From positions 386,986,718 through 387,050,717 of the forward strand of contig CM062290.1 in the NCBI GenBank assembly GCA_031216915.1: a stretch of 64,000 nt of DNA. The letters run 5' to 3'. Shown in pieces: positions 21,653-32,857 of this stretch; position 1 is the first letter of the stretch; each line of letters starts with the position of its first letter. A model generated the notes under the pieces. That model made no database searches. It worked only from the letters and a program-made list of their open reading frames with translations, and was not told where the DNA came from. The DNA comes from Pictodentalium vernedei. Lineage: Eukaryota; Mollusca; Scaphopoda; Dentaliida; Dentaliidae. Both the position numbers and the translations under genes were made by a program.

Positions 21653-22308
21653 CCCTTTACCTAACGTAACGGCCAAAACCGGCCAGCGCTATTCTCAAAA
21701 ATCGCCAATTAATTTTCATTATTTTTTTCATTTTTTTGTCTCAAAAACATAGGTTATGACCCCTCGTTGGAGCTCGATTATTTTTATCACACAGTTAACC
21801 TTGTACCTAATGTAACGGTTAAGACAGACCAGCGCTGTTCACAAAAAAAAATCCAGAAAATTTTATTTGTTTGTGAATTTTTGCCTCAAAAACGTAGTTT
21901 ACGACCCCTTACTGAAATGAGCTTGTCAAGCTGATTCCAATGAGGGGCATAAGCTATGTTTTTGAGACAAAAAAAAAGAAAAGAAAAGAAAAAAAAAGAA
22001 AGAAAATGTTTAGTTGTTCGGTATTTTCTCTGTCGTCTGCTATTTGTATTAAGTAGACAGTTAACCCTTTACCTAACGTAACGTCCAAACCCGGCCAGCG
22101 CTATTCTCAAAAATCGCCAATTAATTTTCATTATTTTTTTCATTTTTTGTCTCAAAAACATAGGTTATGACCCTCGTTGGAACGAGCTCGTCGAGCTCGT
22201 TCCAACGAGGGGTCATAACCTATGTTTTTGAGACAAAAAATGAAAAAAAATTAGTTATTCAAGAATTATTTTTGCAAGTGTCGTCTGCTTTTCAGGTTAG
22301 GTAAAGGG
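21653..22308 (+). mobile_element. Cluster of three TTAA MITEs
   Basis: First, a half element (21653-21780) ends at its central palindrome. Second, a diverged element (21799-22060) starts 'ccttgtacctaatg' and ends 'gtattaagtagacag'. Third, a well preserved element (22065-22308) has ends 'ccctttacctaac'/'gttaggtaaaggg'. The second and third abut and share a single TTAA at 22061-22064. The order diverged-plus-standard recurs inverted at 41261-41580. Confidence 0.85.
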
Positions 22309-22314
22309 TTAACA

Positions 22315-23380
22315 GGGAAACAAAAAGGGCAAAGTTGTTGTTTTCCCCCATGTGTTCTCTGTACCAAAACCCCAAGAAATGTTGATATTGTTTCTGTCAG
22401 TTTATCCTTGAGTACGTACGTTCGCCCGGAAACCAACGAATGTTAAACCAAACAGCAAAACATCTACTGAGATATACAGTTTCCATTGTACTGGTAAAGT
22501 AGGATCAGGTAACCATCACCTTTGTGGAAATCATCTGAAGTGGTCACCATAATCATAAACGATTGGCTAAACCTGACTTCTGAACTATGTTGCGGTCATA
22601 ATATAGAAAGAAATGCTGAAGATGATCTTAAACACGATGAATGAATGAACAAACCAAAAGAAACGATGAATAATGAACTAATGAACGAATGAACGAACGA
22701 GGTGGGTGAATGGGCAGTTGATTCCGTGAGTGAGTGAGTGAGTGAGTGAGTGAGTGAGTGAAAAAGAGCGGATGAGTGAGTGACAGTGAGAGAGAATGAG
22801 AGACAGAAAAAGGGAATGAGACAGACAGACAGAGAGGGGAATGAGAAAGAGCGAGAAATGGGGAGAGAATCAGAGAATGAAAGAGAGAGAGTGAGTGAGA
22901 GAGTGTGTGTGTGTGTGAGGATGAAATAAGATGAGAAGAAAATTTACCAAGATGTCATAATTGGAAAAATAACTTGTATCACTTTTGACATGTTTAATGA
23001 AGCTAACTGTACCTTTATTACCTTCACTGAGTTGAAAAGTAGAAAAAAATACTAAAGGACTATTCTCCAAAGGCAAAGTACATTGTCTATCTGACAAAGG
23101 TCAAGCGGGCGAAACTTGATAATTGCAGTTTTCAGTCAGTCATCCCTGGTAGCGGGGTCGTAAACTGGTTTTCCGTATGTGTGTCGGTTGTCCGAGAAGG
23201 CTAACATACATTTTTTACCACCTGGTTATTTTTTATTTTATTATATTATTTCTTTGGACTGAAGATTTTAAAATCCAATAAATCACCAAATATCACATCC
23301 GCAACAGTCTGGCCTGTACCTCCGCCACAAAACAACCAATTTGTGGCACTAATGCTATCCAGTGGCCTTAGTGTAGTTGT
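22315..23380. repeat. Purine-rich simple sequence, no gene seen
   Basis: Nine to ten GAGT units at 22727-22760 lead into a GA-rich tract reaching about 22920 with a GT run at its end. The rest of the interval has no ORF or repeat that I recognise. Confidence 0.6.
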
Positions 23381-23829
23381 TCAGATGACATGTTGAAGAG
23401 CTGCAACCAACAAGCATTCCATCTCTTCGAAAACATGTTGAATGTTCCTGTCGACAAGAGCTTGTAAACTCAAAACCAAGTATTTTTGTTGATATAAACG
23501 ACATAATTTAAATTCTACAATGGCCAAAATATACTCATTTTCTCTTGGGGATTTTCCAATGGGCCCAGAAAGTCCATGTGTATTCTTTCCATTGGGCCAC
23601 CTAAATGTTAACATACCATTTGATGTTTAGCATGGCGTGAAGGTTTTTTCTGTCTATTACATTTTGGACAGGACTTGACAAAAACTCAACGTCAGAAGCC
23701 AATCTCGGCCAGACTCGTTCTGTTGTTCGAGTAACACCCTGATGTACCGCAACCGGCACATCATGGTTAATTGTCATCATTTCATTTCTATACGGTGGCT
23801 GATTTAGGCCACCCTCAATACTTTTTTTT
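23381..23829 (-). pseudogene. Ty3/gypsy integrase remnant
   Basis: On the minus strand below the satellite, DVPVAVHQGVTRTTERVWPR (about 23760-23700) is the integrase zinc-binding region, with the first cysteine and histidine pairs partly lost. It is followed by a frame change at about 23610 into a stretch with GPIGKSPRENEYILAIVE, the start of the catalytic core. The core aspartates and glutamate cannot be lined up. It belongs to the same element as the RT, protease and gag pieces to the right. Confidence 0.75.
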
Positions 23830-24114
23830 ATCTCGAGATCTCGAGATAATATCTCGAGATCTCGAGAAACTATCTCAAGATCTCGAGATAATATCTCAAG
23901 ATCTCGAGATAATATCTCAAGATCTCGAGAAACTATCTCGAGATCTCGAGATAATATCTCAAGATCTCGAGATAATATCTCGAGATCTCGAGATAATATC
24001 TCGAGATCTCGAGATAATATCTCAAGATCTAGAGAAACTATCTCAAGATCTCGAGATAATATCTCAAGATCTCGAGATAATATCTCATGATCTCGAGATA
24101 ATATCTCGAGATAA
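23830..24114. repeat. Palindromic TCTCGAGA satellite array
   Basis: About 285 bp of 13-base units of the form 'atctcgagataat' or 'atctcaagatctcgaga'. Each unit is self-complementary, so the whole array can fold and both strands read as an open LEILSRD- or LEIISRD-type repeat. It sits inside gypsy pol, between RNase H-like sequence (TPIIYAY on the minus strand) and integrase. Confidence 0.95.
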
Positions 24115-24140
24115 GCATATATAATCGGCGTCACCCTTTG

Positions 24141-24861
24141 ATCATTAGCATGAATTCACTCCTGCCACACAAACTGCTTATTTACTTGTCGCATCTTTTC
24201 CGACTGCAACATATTCATGCATCCCATGACAATTACACGAATCAACACAAAAGTCACCAAGAAAGGCTAGGGCTATTTCCCAATTTAAACCTCTTAGTAC
24301 TAAATTCATTACCCTAGAAAAACAACTTTGGGCTCCACACTATCCGAAACTCATTCTCAAAAATTCATTTTGCCCATACTTGGTAATGAAAGCTGTTTTA
24401 TATCTGTCCTCTTTTGCAATTGGTACCTGGAAATAAGCCTGATTTCCGTCAAAATAGCAAAAAAATTTATCTCCAGCTACAGTTTCTAAACAATCATCAC
24501 TGAGAGGTAATGGGTAAGTATCTTTCTCTGTTACGGCATTAACCTTTCTAAAATCAAGGCACCATCGTACAGTGCCACTTCGCTTTCTGATTAAAACAGG
24601 GCCAGAAGCCCACTCAGAGGGTGACTGCTGAATTACTCCCGCTTTTAGCATTTCCTCTAACAGTTTTTGTTTTTCTCCTTCAAAACAGGCTGGTTTTGCA
24701 TCCCCAGTTTTAATATGATGTTCAAGGGCTGTAAAATTTCCTAAGTCGTAGTCATGTTCTGCAAACTCCTCTTGATATTTAATCAATAATTGTTTTAACT
24801 GAATTTGTTCTACTTTATTTAATGGAGACTTTGATCTATCAAACAAACCTTCGAGGTGTTC
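24141..24861 (-). pseudogene. Ty3/gypsy reverse transcriptase, with stops
   Basis: Minus-strand frame containing GLFDRSK, HHIKTGDAKPAC, EMLKAGVIQQSPSEWASGPV, RWCLDFRKVNA, DTYPLPLSDDCL and FFCYFDGNQAYFQV, all standard gypsy RT blocks, then FLRMSFG. A TAG follows and the frame goes on through a CGA..CFSRVMN region to FLGDF where the active-site YxDD box belongs, so the catalytic pair is damaged. An in-frame TAA also separates it from the protease part at about 24862. Confidence 0.92.
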
Positions 24862-24864
24862 AGG

Positions 24865-25560
24865 TTATTCTGTTACACAATTTTGGTCTTCCACGGGGTT
24901 AGAAACTTGACATGTTTCCACTGTTTTGGGCAACATGTCAATTAGGGTTCCCTCAAATGCTTCACCTTTGCAGTAACCTTTTTTCAAATGTAATTCATGA
25001 TCCTGCATATTTACTACTGTAATTACTGGGTCAGCATTTTCTGAATGAAATGTCCGAGGCATCAAAAAAATGGAGTCTGGATTTGGCTCAATTACATACA
25101 CAGGAAGAGATCCATGTAATTTACATTTAATTTGTTTTACTGAGTTTGGATGAATCATTACTTTATTTGCAAAAGTAACTCTGTTTGCTGTTGGAATACC
25201 GGAAGATATTAAATCCAGCATAGTTTTTTCATTATCTGAATACATGATTCCCTGTTGCAAATCTAAACGGGCATGGTATTCTCGCAGGAAATCTAACCCA
25301 AGAATGGTTGGAGTATTGATTGGGGTGACATAAAATGTTCTGATGTACTTAAATTTCCCCAATTTCATTGATAATGGGCCAATTATTTTCCAGGAAGTTT
25401 TTCTAAATCTCTGCCTATAGATTTCACTTGTATCTCTTTGATGACACGGGGTGAATCCCTCAAAGATTCCAGTACTTTATCTGAAATAATTGTCACTTGT
25501 GCTCCCGTATCTATTAAAGAATCTAATTTTACATCTTCCATGGTCACGGGAACTATGAAG
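24865..25560 (-). pseudogene. Ty3/gypsy protease region, frameshifted
   Basis: LIDTGAQVTIIS on the minus strand at about 25517-25482 carries the aspartic protease active site D-T-G. That frame meets a stop at about 25390 and reading resumes one base over. It then gives a 167-codon stretch with TPTILGLDFLREYHARLDL, the ILG-x-D-F-L flap partner motif, followed by the protease-RT linker. Confidence 0.88.
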
Positions 25561-25699
25561 GATAATTTATCTGTCGACTGATTTATAATGATTGAATCGG
25601 GAAATGTCCTAGAGTCAGATGGGACATCCTTGGAAGATTCTGTTACAATTAGATCACGAGATGCAATCTCTTTGTTTTGGCCTGAATCAGTTGGGACCG

Positions 25700-26300
25700 G
25701 GCCTAGGCTTGTGTGTCCGACCCGCTGTCGTTTAAATTCTCTGCTTCGTCACTGAATGTCACCGAAGCTTGGATCCTATTGGGGATGTCTATTGAATCAG
25801 TTTGTACATTTTCACCCTTTGTAGCTGATCGTTTTTTAGTATTCCTAGTTGGACGCTCCTGGGCCAAATGTGTGGGAGATCCACATTGAAATTTGGTTCG
25901 GCGTCGGGGCGAAGGAGAGCGATTCTGATAACGGCTGTATTCGTACCGCGATCCGACATCCGAGACAATTTAAGGGTCAGCTTAGCAACTGATTCAGCCA
26001 AATTGGTTACTGAACTTTCCATCAGTCATTGTTTTAGTAAAACTGCCAAAATCTGTTACCAGTTTTTTCATTCCCCTGTTATTATAATCAAAAGTATTCT
26101 GAATATTAGGTTGATTAGTTTTTCTAGCAAAATGAACATTGGCACAACTCTCTTGTGTGTTATTCTCAAACTGAGGATGGACGGCCTCTTTTCGGGATAG
26201 TGTATCCCGTGGCTTTTGTCCGTACACTGCCATTGATGTACATGGATACCATTTGTGTCAATGGCGTCTTCTATAGTGTTTGGTTCCTGATTAGCAGCAA
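25700..26300 (-). pseudogene. Ty3/gypsy gag C-terminal part
   Basis: A minus-strand frame reads RRRTKFQCGSPTHLAQERP at about 25910-25855, a CCHC zinc knuckle with its first and last cysteines changed. Upstream frames include YGQKPRDTLSRKEAVHPQFE and NQEPNTIEDAID. Split from the next gag piece by a SINE fragment. Confidence 0.7.
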
Positions 26301-26302
26301 AG

Positions 26303-26485
26303 AGCCGTGTACTTAGGCGAATTGGTGCGCATATCTTCAACCAATCTAACCCTGACTGTGCTACAGTGCTGAGTTACGATGTTGGAGAGCTGGCAGCTGC
26401 TCGTCGTTGCACCGTGGTTCTCTCCGGATACTCCGGCTTCCTGCACCCGTAAAACTGTCACCGACACGATATGACCCTGGCTGTT
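26303..26485 (+). mobile_element. SINE fragment inside gypsy gag
   Basis: Body sequence: 'gtacttaggcgaattggtgc', 'ttcaaccaatctaaccctg', 'ggttctctccggatactccg', 'cacccgtaaaactgtcac'. Head and tail are missing. Gag-like reading is found on both sides, so it landed in the gypsy element. Confidence 0.75.
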
Positions 26486-26765
26486 AAAGTGTCATTGTAC
26501 CCTAACAATCCTTACCAAACATTATGACCTGGTTAAACATATGTTCTTCAGGTAAATGCTTTTACGGCAAAGGTTAATACCTGATCGGCCCACTCTTCCA
26601 AGGATATTCCCGTGACTTGACGGGCTCGCCCCAATTGAATTTGAGCTGTTTCGGGAAGTTCGTACGTCCCAAAGCGTTTTTCCAGTTTATGCATGAGATC
26701 CCAAAAATTCATTGCAGTGTCTTGTCTACTTATCATTGCATAATATTCACTTGCTTTCGCCATCA
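26486..26765 (-). pseudogene. Ty3/gypsy gag capsid-like part
   Basis: Minus-strand reading ASEYYAMISRQDTAMNFWDL, then LEKRFG, QIQLGRARQ and SLEEWADQVLTFAVKAF, followed by LPEEHMFNQVI. This is the typical end of a gypsy capsid. It is fused in frame to Tc1 transposase sequence on its N-terminal side (see the next entry). Confidence 0.85.
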
Positions 26766-27200
26766 AACTAAAAAGAACTGTGCTGCAACACTTCTGAGTC
26801 AAGCGAACACGCAGATGTACCCATTCCATTCTGACGGTACGATGACGTTGGGCAAGGATTGGTTCGTGGTATGGGCGCCTACTTCGAATGCCGTGTTCAG
26901 CGAGTCTGTTGCGGACAGTTTGTTCACTGATTCTATTGTTAGTTCTACCAGGAGTAATTGCTGCTGTCCTCGTCACCGAAAGAAAGCGATCCCGCAACTG
27001 AGTCGTCCTGGTGTGTCGTTCTTGTACAGGGTTCGTAACTCTTGGTCGACATGAACGCGGTCGGTGGTTCTATACCTTCCAATGAGACAGTGAATAGTAG
27101 CCACAGTGACTCCGAACTTAGCAGCGACCTCATCTGGAGGTATCCTAGCCTCATGCATACCAGTGGCACGCAACCTCTGATTTTCGGTTAAACTTGGCAT
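26766..27200 (-). pseudogene. Tc1-like transposase N-terminal part
   Basis: Starts at 27200 with PSLTENQRLRATGMHEARIP and a helix-turn-helix (KFGVTVATIHCLIGRYR). It changes frame near 26990 and continues RDRFLSVTRTAAITPGRTNN, ISEQTVRNRLAEHGIRSRRP, ILAQRHRTVRMEWVHLR. It stops just where the first catalytic block (VLFS) would start and passes into gag without a stop. The catalytic domain is missing, so this is a junction, not a working fusion. Confidence 0.85.
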
Positions 27201-27440
27201 GTTTTAAAATGTCGGAAGACAAAAAACTAGCGTGGTTTCTCAATAACCCAGGCTCTCTGGCACAACATAACACAAAGAAATCGTTGATTACCCATTGAAT
27301 TTTACATTTCCTGGTAGCACGTGCTATTTTGAAATCCGTAGCAAAATTGTATACGGTTGGGTGGACAACAACAGCATGTCATTAAACTCTTTGCACGACT
27401 TCTTGCCCACAAATATGCAACATTAGAACTATTATATTTC
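27201..27440. other. Probable 5' flank of the Tc1 fragment
   Basis: Non-coding, between the Tc1 start codon and the LINE remnant. Inverted ends were not recognised. Confidence 0.35.
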
Positions 27441-27447
27441 ATCCTTC

Positions 27448-27805
27448 TTGCTATTTTTCACATTTGTTTCTATTATACTTTCTTTTTTGACTCCGTATAG
27501 TTTTAAAAAAAAATGGATATCGGCTGATTATATTGCCACTAGAACTAAATTAAGAAGAAAAGTGCGTAAAGAATACAAGAAACACCCCTTACAGAAAATA
27601 AACAGGGTCTCCAATTTCTTAGAAATAATTATAAGCAGAAACTAAAAGCCAGTAAATTTCAGTATAACAAACAATTGAGATCGAAAATACGAAATTTTAA
27701 ACAGTTTAATATGAACAAATTTTGGAAAACCACCAGGCGTCTAAACTGCACTGATAGAGAAAATAATTTGCCACCAGTAGACATGAATATTTTAAACATG
27801 CGCAT
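27448..27805 (+). pseudogene. LINE ORF2, linker before the reverse transcriptase
   Basis: Reads WISADYIATRTKLRRKVRKE, then a shift to KLKASKFQYNKQLRSKIRNF and MNKFWKTTRRLNCTDRENNL, typical of the basic linker between endonuclease and RT of L2-like LINEs. Interrupted at about 27805. It resumes at about 28400. Confidence 0.7.
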
Positions 27806-28400
27806 AGCGCCGCGTTCATCGACGCAACATATATTATTAGTTATACAATTTGTTGGTGGCCTAATATGGTATATATGGTATCAGTTGATTCCATATTGGA
27901 CTGATACCATATTAGGCCACCAACAAACTGTGTAACGAAGATATCTTACCGACTGCTGCATCGATGCACAGAACTAATAACAACAGCGATCAAAATTAAA
28001 TGAGAGAATTCTCACAATGTGTTCACGTGTCTTTGCCTTGTTACAATTTATGGGAGCGTGCCTAACAAGGCAAATTCATACATACCAAACAGTTTCATTT
28101 CGAAGGTAACATGGCACACATCCACAGAATATGAAGCCTTTTATGTTGCCTTACCTGCACTTCAGACCAAATATGGGCTTCCAACACTCAATCTTTCAAC
28201 TTGAAGCGTTTATCTGCTGTCGCCATTTTGAATAATCAATGAACAAAGGGGAGATTACCTATAGCTGTCAGCGTATATTAATGTTGACAGACAGTATATG
28301 GTTTTATATGCAGTCTGCATGTGACGTCTTTGAACCAATGAAATTCCTAGATACTTGTAAGAGGTAAGATATAGAGGATTATACCCTCACAGGTGACATG
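27806..28400. repeat. Insertion in the LINE, with a hairpin and repeat L
   Basis: Contains an inverted repeat at 27850-27925 ('ggcctaatatggtat' and 'ataccatattaggcc' arms) and a repeat L block at 28010-28205 shared with 37640-37830 and 39835-39985: 'gttacaatttatggga', 'cacagaatatgaa', 'aaatatgggcttcca'. LINE coding sequence is found on both sides. Confidence 0.6.
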
Positions 28401-30366
28401 CGACGCTCGACTTCTATATTAGGCACAAGTGTGTTGAATGACGTAATAACTGTGGTTGAGATAGAAAAGGCAGTAAAAAGTGAAAAAATTGAAAATCCGC
28501 AGGAATCGATGGTATAATGAATGAATATATTAAGTCAACCTACCCCCAATTTAAGCAAATCTACTTACTACTATTTAGTTCCTGGACCATTGGCACAATC
28601 AAACCTATATTTAAAGGAAAAGGAGACCCCCCACCCCCCCCCCCCAAACCCAGATAATTACCGTAAAATAACTTTACTGGGTAATATATCTAAACTATTT
28701 ACTAGTATATTGAGTGAAAGTATTTGCCTTTCTCTTGGAAGAAAATAACCTATTCAATGAAACGCAAGCTGGCTTCAGGAAAAGCTCACTCTACTATCGA
28801 CCATGTATTCTCCTTAACTACTAGAAGGGAATTGCTGAGAGCAAATAAAAAAGACCCTATACTGTGCCTTTATGGATTTCTCCAAAGCATTTGATATCGT
28901 TTGGCGTTCGGCACTCTGGCCCAAGATCACGTTGACACATATAAATGGAAATACTAAAAATTATCAAAAACATGTACAGTAATATTAAATCCACAGTCAT
29001 CTCTGGGCGTGAAATGTCTCAATTTCAAGTTACAGCGGTGTCAGGCAAGGGGAAAATTTATCCATTTTGTTTTCCCTGTATTTAAATGATCTGAAATCAT
29101 TTTGTATAGTAACGGTTGTGAAGGTGTACGGTTTGAGCAGACGCAGATATATGAAAACGACCCCACATCTATCTACAACTACTAATTCTCTTGTACACTG
29201 ATGACACAATAATACTGTCAAATTCGAGAAAAGACTTGCAAAAAATGTTGAACTACTTCTCAGATTACTCCGAAATCGGAAACTTAAGGTGAATATTGAC
29301 GAATGTAAAATAATTAAGTTTGGGTCGCGGTTTTGCCAAAACGATAAGTTCATTTTCGACAACTCCCCTATAGAATTAGTTAATAGTTTATTTAGGGGTA
29401 ACCATCTCAGGATCGGGAAAATTCACAATTGAAAAAAATAATAGATGTAATGTTGCCAAAAAAGCAATGTTTTCTTTAATAAACAAAGATAGAAGAAACC
29501 AGTTGCCATTAGACATAGTGTTAGAAATATATGAAAAATCCATTGTCCCAGTTTTGCTTTATGATAAATTTGGAGAAGTGAAAAAATCTTAGGAGTAGAT
29601 AAACTAGAGCTATGGTTCTTGAAATTTATCCTAAAATTAAAAAAGTCAACGACCAAATACTTTTTATATGGTGAATTGGGTCTTATACCGAGTGTTATCA
29701 AAATAAAACAGGTGTCTAAATTTTGGGGTGAAACTTGTGATGGGAGAGGGCAACATAATTTCATCCTCCTTATATAAGGTATTATACTGGAACCACTCTC
29801 AAGCATTATACATCAATCAATGGCTAAAATAGATTTCGTCCACCTTAGACAGTTTAGGAATGTCAAATTTTTGGTATAACCATTTCATTCCAAACACTAA
29901 ACTATTTAATGAACTCACTAAACAAAGGCTCAGTGATATTTATATCCAAGAATGGAGGGGAACATTAAGCACGTCAAATAAATATCAGTTTTTATAATGT
30001 TATAAAAACACAATTCTGTTTTGAAAATTATTTAAAGACTCTCCCACAACATTTGGCAACATCACTCCCAAATTTAGGGTTAGAAATCACCGCCTCCCAA
30101 TAGAAACTGGTAGCTGGACATCCCAAGATCAGACACAAAGAAAATGTAACTTATGTAATTCAGATATAGGCGACGAATTCCATTAAATTCTTCTTTGTAA
30201 TCAACTCAAAAATTTACGCCACAAATATTTAAAACCCTATTTCCAAAAACACCCGAATATGCTCAAACTTCACAAACTCTTTACATGTGACAGCACTAAA
30301 TCCACTATGAATCTGGCCAAACATATAAAGGAAATTAAAAAAATCATAAACTCTTCTCACGGCTAA
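28401..30366 (+). pseudogene. LINE ORF2 reverse transcriptase and tail, decayed
   Basis: Across frames: GTIKPIFKGKGDP, NETQAGFRKS, DFSKAFD-like sequence at about 28870, GVRQGENL-like sequence near 29035, and LYTDDTIILS at about 29195. The last is the active-site box, with T for the usual A. Next come KSIVPVLLYD, SVIKIKQVSKFW, then RNHRLPIETGSW, KCNLCNSDIGDEFH and a stop at 30364-30366. Many stops and shifts. A C-rich run at 28628-28647 falls within the RT. Same broad clade as the 13.6-kb fragment but a different lineage. Confidence 0.85.
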
Positions 30367-30512
30367 TTGCCTACCTGAATTTTCTCAAACCAAGGTTTTC
30401 ATTTAGTTGCCCAGTTTGCACCACGATGATGACAAATGACTCTGCCTAAACGAGCTACATATATTTAGAAACGTCTATCATTCCCGGCGTTCTCTCCTTG
30501 CAGACAACAGTG

Positions 30513-31335
30513 CCCCAGTGGTGTAATAATCAACCAGTAGTGTAATATTAACCAGTAGTGTAACAAAAATTAACCAATAGTGTAATAATCAACCAGTAGT
30601 GTAATAACCAGTAGTGTAATAAATTTAACCGGTAGTGTAATAAACATCCATGAAAACCAACAATTTTTGGACCAAATTTGAAAAAAAAATTGGGGGTGGC
30701 TCAAATCATAGTTTGGGTACATCTTATCGATTTTCAATCATTTTATCGTACATTTAAAGGCGTTTTGCAGGTCAAACATCATTTCGTGGCTTCAATACGG
30801 CGATGTGATGTGCGTATTTTCTGGTGTTTAATGTCACTTTCTGCATTTGTGGCTTTATGTAAATTCAAAGTTGGGGGAGCGCTGTGGTTCAGTGATAGAC
30901 TGTTGGACTTCCATGCTAGCGGTCCTGAGTTCGATCCCCGTCCGGGACGACCCGCGTTGTGTCCTTGGGCAAAGCGGCACTTTATCCCGGTTGCCTACAT
31001 GGGGGCACGATGACATCGTGTACTAAGGCGTACTGCACGTCGACGGTGCGCTTGTCTTCAACCGCTGTAACCCTGCTTGAGCGAAGCTTGAACAGAGTTA
31101 GAATGTTGCGGAGCTGACAGTTGCTCGTCGATGCTCGGTGGCTCTTTTCGGGTATTCCGACTTCCTCCACCTGTAAAAATGTCACGGTCACGATTAGCCA
31201 TTGTACATAAGTATGTGACATTAAACACCAATGAATAAATAAATTCAAAGTTGGGCAATTATTTTTAGTATTGCTGTGCTTTTGAGAGACTGCTTTCCCC
31301 GGGCATAAGTTGTCAGGTTCTATCATACCAGAAAA
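30513..31335 (+). repeat. Dispersed repeat D, copy 1, holding a SINE
   Basis: Starts with six to seven copies of 'ccagtagtgtaata' at 30513-30650, then unique sequence matching 36190-36600 in reverse ('caggtcaaacatcatttcgt', 'gaggttctatcat'-like end). The SINE at 30876-31240 splits it. The inverted copy at 36.2 kb is uninterrupted at that point. Confidence 0.8.
30876..31240 (+). mobile_element. Full-length SINE with 15-bp target duplication
   Basis: Direct repeats 'aaattcaaagttggg' at 30861-30875 and 31241-31255 flank it exactly. The copy of repeat D at about 36325 has the sequence only once. The head shows a tRNA-like 'gtggttcagtgatagactg' (A box region) and 'gagttcgatccc' (B box). The head differs from that of the 16-kb SINE although the body is shared. 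Ends in AATGAATAAATA. Confidence 0.95.
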
Positions 31336-32600
31336 CTTATGGGTGATAAAGTGTGGTATTCAAGGGCAAGAATTGTGTGATCTTCCTGCGTTGTCTACAA
31401 TTATAATATTTAATTCGGCCCCGGCGAATCTCTGATGGTCTCTCTCACATCCACCCATTTCAGTCGCTGTATCATTATACGCTGCTTTTTCAGTCTAGTT
31501 GACCGTTTTGAATTCTAAAATTCGTTTTTCTTCTGGGAGTGGTGCTAATCATATCCCTTGAGCATAGACACTCTACCTTTTTTAAGAAGGTACGGTGGAG
31601 GGGGGGGGGGGTGTTAGGAGCGTGGGGGTTGGTTTACCTAAAATCTGCGGTCATTTTTTTTTTGGGGGGGGGGCGGGGTGCTTTGGAGGTCCACTGCCAT
31701 TTCCGTCTGCCATGTCAAGTGATTGTTCTCGATTACCAATGGTAGATGGTATACAGCTATTTAGATCCTGTGATGATTTACATTTAATGTAAAAAGCTTG
31801 AACTCATTCAACATGTAGAAAATATTTCAGCAGAATTCCTTGATAGGTTAACACTAATCTTATACTACATTAGAAGTGTGTCATGTGGATAAATGACCCT
31901 CATTTGGGGAGAGAATGGGGAGGGACACCATGTTGTGTTGCGTGAGCGGCCATGTTGTGACGTCATTCCCATAGGAATATGTGATGTAATGCGCGTGCGC
32001 AGCGCGTGTAATTAGGTGACACGTGTTTCCGTCGTCTATTCTGTATACTGGAGACCGCCATCTTGGTTTTTATGGTAGCACGTGGTTGCTATATGGACCC
32101 AATGGCCTCTAATAGAACGAGGATATGCTTCGAGGGTAAGTTCGATTGGGTGGGAGTATAATGAATACCCAAATGAGAACGACAACTATTTATCTGGTTC
32201 GGATTCGCGAAGAAAGCTCGCTTTCCATATTCTTGGCCTTTCCCTGGCTTGGGTTCTCCCAGATTCCTCGTTTCTAACAGACACGGACCTGCCCAGAGTA
32301 CCACGTAGTGCTATTTGACCTTAAAATGCGGTGTTCGATTGTACTAGAGTATTTTTACTAAGAGTGGCATTGCAGGCAATCCTCGTTTCCACTCTGTTAC
32401 AGGATTTTATTAGGTACGGATTCTTTCAGAATCCTCGTCTTTATGTGTCTTGAATTCTGTACAGAAACCTCCTTTTTGACTGCTTAAACCATTTACTGTC
32501 AATTCTTAATCTATTTAGATACCTGGCTATGTCCTTATCATTAGCTCTAGTCCTAGCTAGGTATGACACTTTCCCGACTGACATTTGGCACCCTTTTTCA
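31336..32600. other. No gene seen; part of repeat P
   Basis: G-rich runs at 31598-31610 and 31663-31675 shift frames and make false ORFs. The block 31900-32100 ('gacgtcattcccatagg', 'cacgtgtttccgtcg', 'ccgccatcttggtttttatg') recurs inverted at 51285-51500. Confidence 0.5.
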
Positions 32601-32609
32601 TCGTACGAG

Positions 32610-32705
32610 GCCACGACTACTACTTCTACATCTCTTGCTACCACTATCTACTACTACTTCTACTACATCTCTTGCTACTATTATCTACTACTACTACATC
32701 GCTTG

Positions 32706-32736
<31 letters not shown>

Positions 32737-32812
32737 ACTACTACTACTACTACTACTCACTATCTACTGCCTATTATCCAGTATCTACTATCTACTACTA
32801 TCTACTAAAATA

Positions 32813-32857
<45 letters not shown>

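Noticed and set aside
23601-24134. 177-codon minus ORF and 117-codon plus ORF made of LEILSRD repeats
   Set aside because: Product of the palindromic array. Only the gypsy integrase part at the end of the minus ORF is meaningful.
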